Source of the DNA: Candidatus Mcinerneyibacteriota bacterium
GTDB taxonomy: Bacteria; AUK180; JAQVHJ01
Assembly: GCA_030630935.1 (NCBI GenBank)
Contig: DAOVMD010000228.1
Span: 1 to 5,660, forward strand
DNA length: 5,660 bases
Direction of reading: 5' to 3'
In this document: piece after piece, positions 1 to 5,318 of the stretch
How positions within the stretch are numbered: position 1 is the first letter of the stretch
Layout: each line of letters opens with the position of its first letter
Translations under genes and position numbers: made by a program
Notes under the pieces: generated by a model
Databases searched by the model: none
Told to the model about the DNA's origin: nothing
The model's input: the letters and a program-made list of their open reading frames with translations, nothing else

Positions 1-1
1 A

Positions 2-238
2 ATGTTTACTTCAGAAGCTGCATGGATGACCTTTGATGAAAAGGAACGGGGTAGTTTGGAACCAGGGAAGATCTCTGATTTGGTAATTTTAAATATGAAT
101 CCTTTAGATTTAGATCCAAAAAATTTGAAGAAACTAAAATGTGAACAACTTCTTTTGAGCGGGAAACCATATCGACCAGGTCAAGGAATATCAAGTATGC
201 TTTTTAAAAGTTTATTCAGAAGGAAGAAAAAGATTTAA
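2..238 (+). CDS. Amidohydrolase, C-terminal end (5' end outside window)
   Basis: The open frame runs in from the left edge and ends in TAA at 236-238, so only the last 78 codons are visible. The segment 'GSLEPGKISDLVILNMNPL' followed by 'LLLSGKPYRPG' is the classic end of metal-dependent amidohydrolases, most like the Amidohydro_3 (YtcJ-like) group: a 'G-S-I/L-E-P-G-K-x-A/S-D-L-V-V-L' strand followed by a last strand with 'GGKxxY'. This is the small composite beta domain that packs against the TIM barrel. The metal-binding His/Asp residues lie upstream of the window, so substrate and activity cannot be judged. The protein ends in an unusual basic tail (about 20 residues, finishing RRKKKI) beyond the normal domain end. 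The first ATG in the window is probably internal. The methyltransferase gene follows after 26 nt on the same strand, suggesting one transcript. The superfamily is secure; the subfamily is a guess. Confidence 0.85.
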   Translation: MFTSEAAWMTFDEKERGSLEPGKISDLVILNMNPLDLDPKNLKKLKCEQLLLSGKPYRPGQGISSMLFKSLFRRKKKI

Positions 239-264
239 AAATAAGTTAAAAAAGGAGAATCAAA

Positions 265-819
265 ATGGGTAAAGTCTGTCCCTGGTGGATTGGATATTTT
301 CTATTAAGTCCTATTCGGAAATTGCGTCAGAACCCGGATAAAATTTTATCTCCATATATTGAAAAAGGAATGAAAATTCTGGATATTGGTTCAGGAATGG
401 GGTATTTTAGTTTGCCGATGGCTTGTATGGTTGGGGATAAAGGTAAAGTTATCTGTATTGATCTTCAGGAAAAAATGCTAAATAAACTTAAGAGACGTGC
501 TGATAAAGCAGGATTAAATAAGACAATAGAAACAAGGTTATGTCCTTCAGAATCTTTGGGAATTGAAGACCTGAAAGACGAGATTGATTTCGTATTGTTA
601 TTTGCACTGGTTCATGAAGTACCGGATATAAAGATTTTATTCACTGAAGTTTTTGAAACATTAAAATCACGTGGTAAGGTTCTTGTGTCAGAACCAAAAG
701 GGCATGTTACAGATAAAGAACTTGCTGAGACTGCTGCGATTGCTGAAGAAGTTGGTTTTGAAGTGATCGGTCAACCCAATATTAAACAATCCAGAAGTGT
801 TTTACTACAGAAAAAATAA
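265..819 (+). CDS. Class I SAM-dependent methyltransferase (CPWW type)
   Basis: A complete 184-residue protein. The ATG has a good ribosome site, AGGAG at 253-257, seven bases upstream. Motif I of the Rossmann-type methyltransferases is at residues 38-48 (ILDIGSGMGYF), binding S-adenosylmethionine. The acidic residue ending strand 2 is D66 in 'VICIDLQEKML', and 'IDFVLLFALVHEV' supplies the post-motif region with a His-Glu pair. The C-terminal half ends in 'GKVLVSEPKGHV' and a short final sheet, as in the Methyltransf_11/31 families. The N-terminus 'VCPWWIGYFLLSP' is a signature of a small group of stand-alone bacterial methyltransferases whose substrate is, to my knowledge, unknown. There is no signal peptide, so the protein is likely cytosolic. 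The length is typical for a minimal single-domain enzyme. It follows the amidohydrolase by 26 nt and ends facing the convergent DUF72 gene. Methyl transfer is secure at family level; the acceptor cannot be inferred. Confidence 0.9.
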   Translation: MGKVCPWWIGYFLLSPIRKLRQNPDKILSPYIEKGMKILDIGSGMGYFSLPMACMVGDKGKVICIDLQEKMLNKLKRRADKAGLNKTIETRLCPSESLGIEDLKDEIDFVLLFALVHEVPDIKILFTEVFETLKSRGKVLVSEPKGHVTDKELAETAAIAEEVGFEVIGQPNIKQSRSVLLQKK

Positions 820-837
820 TAGCATCGCTTCACTCTG

Positions 838-894
838 CAATTAAGAATTAACAATGAAGAATGAATAATATCTTGCACTATGTATTACAATGCA
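838..894 (+). repeat. Dispersed intergenic repeat, copy 1
   Basis: The stretch from 'gcaatta' (838) to 'aatgca' (894) resembles 3321-3379. They share 'gcaatta', the exact 15-mer aatgaagaatgaata (853-867 here, 3330-3344 there), and a terminal 21-nt hairpin-like segment beginning and ending in tgca (874-894 and 3359-3379, 16 of 21 identical). A 14-nt part (850-863) also recurs inverted at 3565-3578. No coding potential is seen. The order of modules is the same in the two direct copies, which makes chance A-rich similarity unlikely. What generates the family is unknown. Confidence 0.6.
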
Positions 895-924
895 GTAGGG
901 GTTTCCGGTCGGAAACCCCTACTG
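893..924. repeat. Perfect 15-bp-arm palindrome
   Basis: The left arm cagtaggggtttccg (893-907) is followed after two bases (gt) by its exact reverse complement (910-924). It is far more GC-rich than its surroundings and touches the end of repeat copy 1. RNA from either strand would fold into a very stable stem. Neither side is followed by a T-run, so it is not a canonical intrinsic terminator, although its place between convergent gene ends would suit transcript-end stabilisation or termination. Short GC-rich palindromes of the 'gtagggg...cccctac' kind are, from memory, dispersed in several uncultured-phylum genomes; membership in a family here is inference. Confidence 0.85.
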
Positions 925-951
925 ATATCTATAAAACGACTGCTTTCTATT

Positions 952-990
952 CTCTGTTCAAGCAACAGAGTTGCTTGAGAACGCAGTTCT
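952..990. other. Overlapping alternative hairpins between convergent genes
   Basis: Three inverted repeats overlap here. One is ctctgtt/aacagag (952-958 with 964-970, 5-nt loop). The second is tcaagcaac/gttgcttga (958-966 with 970-978, 3-nt loop). The third is agaac/gttct (978-982 with 986-990). The first two share bases and cannot form together. They sit just beyond the DUF72 stop codon (994-996), and no T-run follows. They may protect the 3' end of the minus-strand operon mRNA or act as a bidirectional end signal; the function is inference. Confidence 0.5.
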
Positions 991-993
991 GCA

Positions 994-1788
994 CTATTCG
1001 GACAGGCTTTTCTTAAGTTTTATTGCGTTCCTGACGGCTTTTGCCTGGTAATGGTTATTAAAGATAACTACTAACATCTTTAATTTCTTGACCATCTTGA
1101 GAATTCTTTTTTTAATTTCATTCTCAATTTCATCATCGGAATATTCATAATTATAACGCTCATGAACTTCTCCGGGCTTCCACCATTTATCCTTGTTTCT
1201 TCCATGTAATCTAAAATATCCGATTGAATTGGTTATCTTATTTACATCTGACGGAAAGAGTCCCTTGACTTTGGGAGTATCAACATTGGTTATAATAAAG
1301 TTGTTCTCTTTCAAGAAATCGTAAACTTCCTTGTTATCCCAAGAATAATTTCTAAATTCAATTGCTTTCTTGAAATCAAATTCAATAGAAATTCTTCGAA
1401 GGTATTCCAGGTTCTCAAGGTTAAATCTAAATGAATATGGAAATTGAAATAGAACAATGAATTCTCTTTCGGTCTGGATAAGAGGTTTTATACTATTATT
1501 AAAATCTTTTCGAGTATCTTCAAAATTTTCTCTGTGATGTGTAATGTTTTGATGCATCTTCAATGTTAATAGAAAATCCTTCGGTGTATTTTTTACTAAG
1601 AACCAAAAATATCCAGGTTGCAGAATTCGGTAATAAGTTGAGTCAATCTCAAGCGTATTAAAATACTTCAAGTAATGTTTAATTTTCTCCCCGCCTTTCT
1701 TAACACCTTCAGGATAGAATATTTCTTCCCAATCCGAATACGAATATCCCGCAGTGCCGATCCTTATACCTTCTAAATTATCCTTCAT
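994..1788 (-). CDS. DUF72 (YecE-like) protein
   Basis: A complete 264-residue protein of the DUF72 family, which has a TIM-barrel-like fold and no firmly established biochemical function; E. coli YecE is a member. Family marks are 'IRIGTAGYSYSDW' at residues 8-20, 'FYP' at 23-25, 'FNTLEIDSTYYR' at 43-54 (usual form VEINSTFYR), 'FLLTLKMHQNITH', 'RLHGR' at 192-196 and 'FNNHYQAKAVRNA' at 243-255. All the conserved blocks are present and the length is normal, so the gene looks intact. The start at 1788 is supported by AGGAG (complement of 1796-1800) seven bases upstream. The reading frame overlaps the end of the phosphohydrolase gene by 11 nt, which points to translational coupling in one operon. 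No signal peptide is visible. Family assignment is secure; any catalytic role is unknown. Confidence 0.95.
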   Translation of the reverse strand: MKDNLEGIRIGTAGYSYSDWEEIFYPEGVKKGGEKIKHYLKYFNTLEIDSTYYRILQPGYFWFLVKNTPKDFLLTLKMHQNITHHRENFEDTRKDFNNSIKPLIQTEREFIVLFQFPYSFRFNLENLEYLRRISIEFDFKKAIEFRNYSWDNKEVYDFLKENNFIITNVDTPKVKGLFPSDVNKITNSIGYFRLHGRNKDKWWKPGEVHERYNYEYSDDEIENEIKKRILKMVKKLKMLVVIFNNHYQAKAVRNAIKLKKSLSE

Positions 1789-3259
1789 TTACCAGCTCCT
1801 TGCATCTTTTCCCGTCAGTCTCAGGGGTTGGTAATCCTGCTAACATAGAGAGAGTAGGGAATACATCAATGATACTGATATCGCTTTTGAAGTTTTTATT
1901 TATACCATCACCTGCGAAGATATAAATCCCTTTTAGATGATGAATTCCCTGGTGAAAATCTTCTAACCCTTCTACTAATAAATCACCCTTACCCTGATCA
2001 CTGAAACTACCGGAGAATGTTATTCCGGGTTCCGGGACGATTATTAAATCAGGAAGAGAATCAAATCTGGAACCTTTATATAACTCTTCCTTTGTGAATA
2101 TTGTATTGATAACTTTTCGAGTACCAAGTTGATTTAGTTCTTCAAGATTCATAATTAATTCTTTCCTGAACGAATTTTTATCTTTCACGAGTTTCTCGTT
2201 AATATATATGAATCCATAAGAACTTCGGCCTATTGCAATAACTTTTGATTTGGACCAGAGGATCGGTTGAGTTGCTTTCTCAACGGCATTCAACCATTTA
2301 TCTTTGAAAACTTTTTTAAGAATCCCTAGTAAATCAAATTTACGCAGAGCGCGGATTGTTAAACTTTTAAATGAATTTGAAGAATTTAAATTTCTTATAC
2401 AATAATTCTTGGTTGAAAGAAAATCTCCAAGGTTAATTCGTTTATCGTGAGGTTGGAAACCATGGTCTGAGATAATTGTTACAAGTAAATCTTCATGTGT
2501 TGATTTAATTTGGTTCACCATTGACTGCAAACGATTATCTAAAAATTTATAGAAATTATTACCTATGTTATTATAAGCTTCTGAACTGTAATCTTTATGG
2601 TTTTTATCTAACTTCTTCCAATACGGATGCTGTAGAATATCAGTTACTTGAAAATGTACCATCATTAAGTCAGGGTCTTCCTTGTCAAATAAATATAATG
2701 CCGCATCTTTTCTTGTATCAATAATCTTCCGTAATTCAAGTAAATACCTGTCAATTTCTTTATATGAAAAATCCTTCTTGATCCTACTTAACTGGAAAAT
2801 ATGATAGCTTGGATTATTATTTAAAAATTCAGTTTTGAAATTACGCGGATAAATAAAATTTGAATCAATTCCAGGAGTTAGCATTCCCGAGATTATTACG
2901 CCATTTACTTTTCTGGGGGGGAATGTCATAGGGACATTTAACGAAACTACTTTTTTACCTTGCTCTGAGAAATATTCCCAGATTGTTTTTGGGAGATTCT
3001 TCCCATTTACAATTCCAAGCTTATTGTTTTCCAGATCAAGTGTTACAAAATCTACATATCCCAAGTCTCCTGGTTTCATTCCTGTCTGAAACGCTCCCCA
3101 TGCAACAGGAGTCTGTGGTGGAATTGTGGATATTAAATTACCTGATGCCCCGGATTCTCGCAAAGATGCTAAAAAAGGCATGTACCCATCTTTTATTAAC
3201 TCATCATAGAGTTTCCAGGAACCACCGTCTAATCCAATTATTAATATTTTCTTCTTCAT
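1778..3259 (-). CDS. Alkaline phosphatase superfamily phosphohydrolase (COG3379-like)
   Basis: A complete 493-residue protein of the type I phosphodiesterase/nucleotide pyrophosphatase branch of the alkaline phosphatase superfamily. All seven expected two-metal site residues can be placed: D11 in 'IIGLDGG', nucleophile T50 in 'PPQTPVAWGAFQTG', D207 and H211 in 'VTDILQH' (D-x3-H), D265-H266 in 'IISDHGF', and H440 in 'GIHHLKG'. 'DVFPTLSMLAGLPTPETDGK' is the usual family C-terminus. Such enzymes cleave phosphomonoesters or diesters using two metal ions, commonly zinc. There is no signal peptide or membrane segment, so unlike many relatives it should act in the cytosol, as is usual for COG3379-type members; the substrate is unknown. 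It starts 6 nt after a predicted -10 box and lacks a Shine-Dalgarno site. It overlaps the downstream DUF72 gene by 11 nt. Nothing in the neighbourhood reveals its pathway. Confidence 0.93.
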   Translation of the reverse strand: MKKKILIIGLDGGSWKLYDELIKDGYMPFLASLRESGASGNLISTIPPQTPVAWGAFQTGMKPGDLGYVDFVTLDLENNKLGIVNGKNLPKTIWEYFSEQGKKVVSLNVPMTFPPRKVNGVIISGMLTPGIDSNFIYPRNFKTEFLNNNPSYHIFQLSRIKKDFSYKEIDRYLLELRKIIDTRKDAALYLFDKEDPDLMMVHFQVTDILQHPYWKKLDKNHKDYSSEAYNNIGNNFYKFLDNRLQSMVNQIKSTHEDLLVTIISDHGFQPHDKRINLGDFLSTKNYCIRNLNSSNSFKSLTIRALRKFDLLGILKKVFKDKWLNAVEKATQPILWSKSKVIAIGRSSYGFIYINEKLVKDKNSFRKELIMNLEELNQLGTRKVINTIFTKEELYKGSRFDSLPDLIIVPEPGITFSGSFSDQGKGDLLVEGLEDFHQGIHHLKGIYIFAGDGINKNFKSDISIIDVFPTLSMLAGLPTPETDGKRCKELVNEG

Positions 3260-3265
3260 AGGTTT

Positions 3266-3294
3266 AGTATAAACTTTTTTATTTTAAAAATCAA
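3266..3294 (-). promoter_or_regulatory. Promoter of phosphohydrolase-DUF72 operon, apparently leaderless
   Basis: On the minus strand, TTGATT (3294-3289) and TATACT (3271-3266) are separated by exactly 17 bp. Six bases (AAACCT) then lead to the ATG at 3259, so initiation at the usual distance would fall on the A of the start codon. No Shine-Dalgarno sequence is present in those six bases. The boxes match the housekeeping sigma consensus at 4/6 and 5/6 positions. The region is AT-rich, which lowers the weight of such matches, but the spacing is ideal and the same geometry recurs at 4413-4441. Confidence 0.65.
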
Positions 3295-3320
3295 GGAAAA
3301 TTTATGAAAAACCATGCTGC

Positions 3321-3379
3321 GCAATTAAAAATGAAGAATGAATAAGTAAGAATGATTTTGCATTAATGATTATAATGCA
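3321..3379 (+). repeat. Dispersed intergenic repeat, copy 2
   Basis: This is the second direct copy of the fragment at 838-894. It shares 'gcaatta', the 15-mer at 3330-3344 and the terminal tgca...tgca segment, which here is a clean hairpin: tgcatta (3359-3365), 7-nt loop, taatgca (3373-3379). It has an extra module, aataagtaagaatga (3341-3355), that is absent from copy 1 but occurs exactly inverted at 3585-3599. It lies just upstream of the phosphohydrolase promoter. No protein is encoded. Confidence 0.6.
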
Positions 3380-3564
3380 CTTGTTCAGAGAAATATTTCA
3401 TAGTAAAATTATTGGTTATCCATAATTGACAAATGAAGAGATTCATTCTGTTCTCTACGTCTGGAGTTTACCAGAATTTACTTCGGGGCGGTGAAAGAAG
3501 CATTCTTTAGTTCATTTAAGCAATTTCAGCACTGAGTAAGAGCATTGTCGTATATAACGCAAAC
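3380..3564. other. Unassigned intergenic sequence
   Basis: This is the rest of the 318-nt spacer between the flavodoxin/ferredoxin gene and the phosphohydrolase operon. I see no gene, RNA gene or clear terminator. A small inverted repeat tctgg/ccaga occurs near 3460-3475. Around 3480-3490 the sequence is somewhat more GC-rich than the rest. The sequence lies between two inverted copies of the same repeat module (3341-3355 and 3585-3599), so it may be the interior of a decayed element. Confidence 0.4.
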
Positions 3565-3599
3565 CATTCTTCATTGTTCATTTTTCATTCTTACTTATT
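3565..3599 (-). repeat. Dispersed repeat, inverted copy overlapping a gene end
   Basis: On the minus strand this reads as the module aataagtaagaatga (3599-3585) followed by a short A-rich joint and aacaatgaagaatg (3578-3565). The first module is identical to 3341-3355, the second to 850-863. The two modules are in the opposite order from copy 2. The copy contains the stop codon and last six codons of the flavodoxin/ferredoxin gene, implying that the repeat reshaped that protein's C-terminus. Confidence 0.6.
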
Positions 3600-4405
3600 T
3601 TGTTGGGTCCTTTATACCTGAATTTACCTGAAGTAAATAGTGAATTAATTGCTTTTGTCGGACAAATATTAATACATCCATAACAACCGATACAATCACC
3701 TTTCGGTTTAGGGAACTTGGCAAGGTTAATCCTTCCGGTCGGGCAGACCTCTTCACATTTTCTGCATCGAATACAGAGCTCAAGGTCAACAATAATTGGT
3801 AAGAATTTTCCCAGGAATTTTTTATTAAATAAAACTCTAACCCAGTTAATCGGGGAATAAGATGGTTTGAAATTTTTAATTTCATGTTTACCATGAATAA
3901 AACCAAGGAATGTCTGATATAAAGTACTTGCAAATGTATATATATCCTGGTCAGCTAAATCATGAATATTTTCGGGATACTTAGATATAAATTTAAGAGT
4001 CCTTAATATTGGCCATGAGTCTATCATTGAGATTGAACAATCAGATAGAACTGAATATCCTTTAAATGTTAATTTCTTAGCAAAATATCTTGAAGAGCCA
4101 TAAGGTCCCCCGCCATTTGTATGGAATAGGAAACATGGTTTCCCGCCCCCGGGCGGGAGAGTATAGAAATAATCAATCATTGTTAACATTGGCTTGAATG
4201 CAAAAACAGGATAACAAAATCCGATGAAATCAAACTCAGTAACATCCTTTTCCAGCTTTTCTCTGACCCGATGTTTATATGGCGTGAAATTAAATTCAAT
4301 TAGATATTCCGCAAGTTTATCAACTGCCCACTTAGTATTTCCGGTTGCAGAGTCCCATAATAATAAGACATTAATTTTCCTATTTATATTCTGTTCTTCA
4401 TTCAT
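3578..4405 (-). CDS. Flavodoxin-like / 2[4Fe-4S] ferredoxin fusion (EFR1-like)
   Basis: A complete 275-residue protein. The N-terminal domain is flavodoxin-like: 'VLLLWDSATGNTKWAV' (13-28) carries the T/S-x-T-G-N-T phosphate-binding loop for FMN, 'FDFIGFCYPVFAFKP' (58-72) is the next strand-turn, and 'KPCFLFHTNGGGPYGSS' (89-105) follows. The C-terminal domain is a bacterial ferredoxin with two CxxCxxCxxxCP motifs, at C211/C214/C217/C221 and C238/C241/C244/C248, so it should bind two [4Fe-4S] clusters. This architecture matches the EFR1-type ferredoxin proteins of anaerobes; the partner reaction is not known to me. No signal peptide is visible, so it is probably a cytosolic electron carrier or oxidoreductase. 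The ATG lies 7 nt after a perfect TATAAT, with no Shine-Dalgarno site. The last six residues (ISKNEK) and the stop are encoded inside a dispersed repeat. Cofactor binding is confidently predicted; the role is not. Confidence 0.93.
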   Translation of the reverse strand: MNEEQNINRKINVLLLWDSATGNTKWAVDKLAEYLIEFNFTPYKHRVREKLEKDVTEFDFIGFCYPVFAFKPMLTMIDYFYTLPPGGGKPCFLFHTNGGGPYGSSRYFAKKLTFKGYSVLSDCSISMIDSWPILRTLKFISKYPENIHDLADQDIYTFASTLYQTFLGFIHGKHEIKNFKPSYSPINWVRVLFNKKFLGKFLPIIVDLELCIRCRKCEEVCPTGRINLAKFPKPKGDCIGCYGCINICPTKAINSLFTSGKFRYKGPNKISKNEK

Positions 4406-4412
4406 GATTTAG

Positions 4413-4441
4413 ATTATAACATAAAATTAGATTCAAGACAA
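4413..4441 (-). promoter_or_regulatory. Promoter of the flavodoxin/ferredoxin gene, apparently leaderless
   Basis: On the minus strand, TTGTCT (4441-4436) and a perfect TATAAT (4418-4413) are separated by 17 bp. Seven bases (CTAAATC) follow before the ATG at 4405. Initiation at the normal distance would be on the A of ATG, and there is no ribosome-binding motif. The geometry is nearly the same as at 3266-3294, which strengthens both calls. Confidence 0.7.
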
Positions 4442-4521
4442 TAAAAATTTTTAGTTTATTCGGTATGTTTTATTCGAAGATGCATTGACATTCAACCGTA
4501 AAATAATATAAAGACATTATT

Positions 4522-4684
4522 TGTCATTGCGATGGAATGTAATGACTGAAGCAATCTCTGAACGAAGTGAAGGTTCTGATTTAGTCAATAATGTTTCTTC
4601 AATATAGTTAAGAATGAAACAAACAACAATATTGATAAAGTAAAAATAAAAAACTCGCTTCGCTCAAACTTTTTTAAAATGACA
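4522..4684. repeat. MITE-like palindromic element (tgtcattgcga family)
   Basis: The left end begins tgtcattgcga (4522-4532) and continues to gaagcaatctc (4548-4558). The right end closes with aatgaca (4678-4684), the reverse complement of the first seven bases. Internal parts 'gaacgaagtgaag' and 'actcgcttcgctc' are roughly complementary, so the 163-bp unit is a decayed palindrome. From memory, the pair 'tgtcattgcga...gaagcaatctc' is a very widespread intergenic repeat found in unrelated bacterial genomes. It has no reading frame. It lies in the large spacer and does not disturb a visible gene. Confidence 0.65.
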
Positions 4685-4824
4685 GAGACTTTTACGAGAC
4701 TTATAAGGGACAAGTAAAAATATAAGAATTGTTTCCCAAACGGTGTTAACATTGACCACAAGATCTTAATCTTCCGTCGGGTGTTATGAATAAAAATATA
4801 GATATTAAAGAATCGGGATAACTG

Positions 4825-4849
4825 CGCTACGCTTGTTAGCGGCTTTTTT
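4825..4849 (+). terminator. Weak terminator-like hairpin with T-run
   Basis: cgcta (4825-4829) pairs with tagcg (4837-4841) around a 7-nt loop, and six T residues follow at 4844-4849. The stem has only 5 bp, and no plus-strand gene is visible upstream in the spacer. It may be a fragment of another repeat or may end an unrecognised RNA. Low confidence. Confidence 0.25.
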
Positions 4850-4886
4850 ACAAGATTTAAAAAGTTTTTTTTCTTTGTTTTTTTTT

Positions 4887-4916
4887 AGTTCTCTTAAGTT
4901 CTCTTAAGTTCCCTGT
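4887..4916 (+). repeat. 10-bp tandem repeat
   Basis: The unit agttctctta occurs twice perfectly (4887-4896 and 4897-4906), followed by a diverged third unit, agttccctgt (4907-4916). The period is about one DNA helical turn. It follows directly on a long T-rich tract. Related words (aagtcc, aagtct, aagtccctg) recur with irregular spacing at about 4984-5017. Confidence 0.7.
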
Positions 4917-5086
4917 AAATTTAATTTTGCATTCAATCGAATTCTCAAGCATCAAATGATTTAAACAATTATAAACTATATAAGTAAGTCCATTACAAGT
5001 CTTTTTAAAGTCCCTGTTTAATTTTTTATTTTCTTTTTTTTATCTTTGTTTTTTTATGTCCTTGAATTCAGTGTAAAAAACACAAC

Positions 5087-5115
5087 TTGATTTTCAGATA
5101 TATTTAAGTTATAAT
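5087..5115 (+). promoter_or_regulatory. Strong sigma70-type promoter
   Basis: TTGATT (5087-5092) and a perfect TATAAT (5110-5115) are separated by 17 bp. Initiation is expected near 5122. That gives a leader of about 36 nt to the mini-ORF at 5158 and about 227 nt to the secreted-protein ATG at 5349. No clear terminator is seen in between, so it is the best candidate promoter for that gene. Confidence 0.65.
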
Positions 5116-5157
5116 AAGATGTAAGCGTGAAAAAAATATTTAAAGAAGGATGTACTT

Positions 5158-5184
5158 ATGAAAATTAAACAAAGAATAAAATAA
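5158..5184 (+). CDS. 8-codon mini-ORF (leader peptide or decayed gene start)
   Basis: The ATG at 5158 is preceded by a purine-rich site, agaagga (5144-5150), at normal spacing, and encodes MKIKQRIK before TAA at 5182-5184. A second TAA follows directly after the first. It lies about 36 nt downstream of the predicted start of the 5087-5115 promoter and 164 nt ahead of the secreted-protein gene. The peptide has four Lys/Arg residues in eight and no run of one amino acid with an obvious biosynthetic link. It could be a regulatory leader peptide, or the surviving start of a lost gene. Translation is plausible from the sequence; the role is inference. Confidence 0.4.
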   Translation: MKIKQRIK

Positions 5185-5280
5185 TAAACTACACACTTTT
5201 CATACTTGTATTTAAATTATACAAATTGTATAAAGAAAATATCAATAAATCATTAGTTATTATTAATGGTTTTGATTTTA

Positions 5281-5318
5281 TCCCAGTATATGGGAAAATA
5301 TGAACTTGGCATATTTTC
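5281..5318 (+). promoter_or_regulatory. Overlapping hairpins in the leader of the secreted-protein gene
   Basis: tccca (5281-5285) can pair with tggga (5291-5295), and gaaaatatg (5294-5302) can pair with catattttc (5310-5318, 7-nt loop). The two stems share bases 5294-5295, so full pairing of one competes with the other. They end about 19 nt before the AGGAGG ribosome site. They may be an RNA switch or, as DNA, an operator. Function is inference. Confidence 0.4.

Larger units (their letters stand above)
4685..5086. other. Gene-free, T-rich spacer
   Basis: No gene or structured RNA is recognised in these roughly 400 bases. Two similar T-rich stretches, each with an internal 'ctttgttttttt', occur near 4864-4886 and 5030-5056, and each is close to an 'agt(t)ccctgt' word (4907-4916 and near 5008-5018). 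A 10-bp tandem repeat lies at 4887-4916. The rest is simple AT-rich sequence with no long frame on either strand. Confidence 0.5.

Noticed and set aside
2-819. Amidohydrolase and methyltransferase as parts of a defined biosynthetic pathway
   Set aside because: Only the tail of the amidohydrolase is visible and neither enzyme's substrate can be read from sequence, so a pathway would be invented.
893-924. The long palindrome as a standard intrinsic terminator
   Set aside because: No T-run follows the stem on either strand, so I list it as a palindromic repeat.
2983-3261. A 92-residue plus-strand frame
   Set aside because: It is antisense to the conserved N-terminal part of the phosphohydrolase, including the T50 nucleophile region, and has no domain of its own.
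3433-3510. A 25-codon plus-strand frame starting MKRFILFSTSG
   Set aside because: It has no ribosome site, no recognisable family and lies between repeat copies; it is too short to support.
3595-3933. A 112-residue frame on the minus strand in another phase
   Set aside because: It lies wholly inside the flavodoxin/ferredoxin gene, whose two cysteine motifs prove the other frame; this one is a shadow.
4887-4916. The 10-bp tandem units as a CRISPR remnant
   Set aside because: The units are contiguous with no spacers and far too short for CRISPR repeats.
5206-5234. A possible second promoter (TTGTAT, 17 bp, TATAAA) overlapping a ttgtat/atacaa inverted repeat
   Set aside because: The -35 match is weak and the sequence is nearly all A/T, where such pairs arise by chance. 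The 5087-5115 promoter is clearly better.
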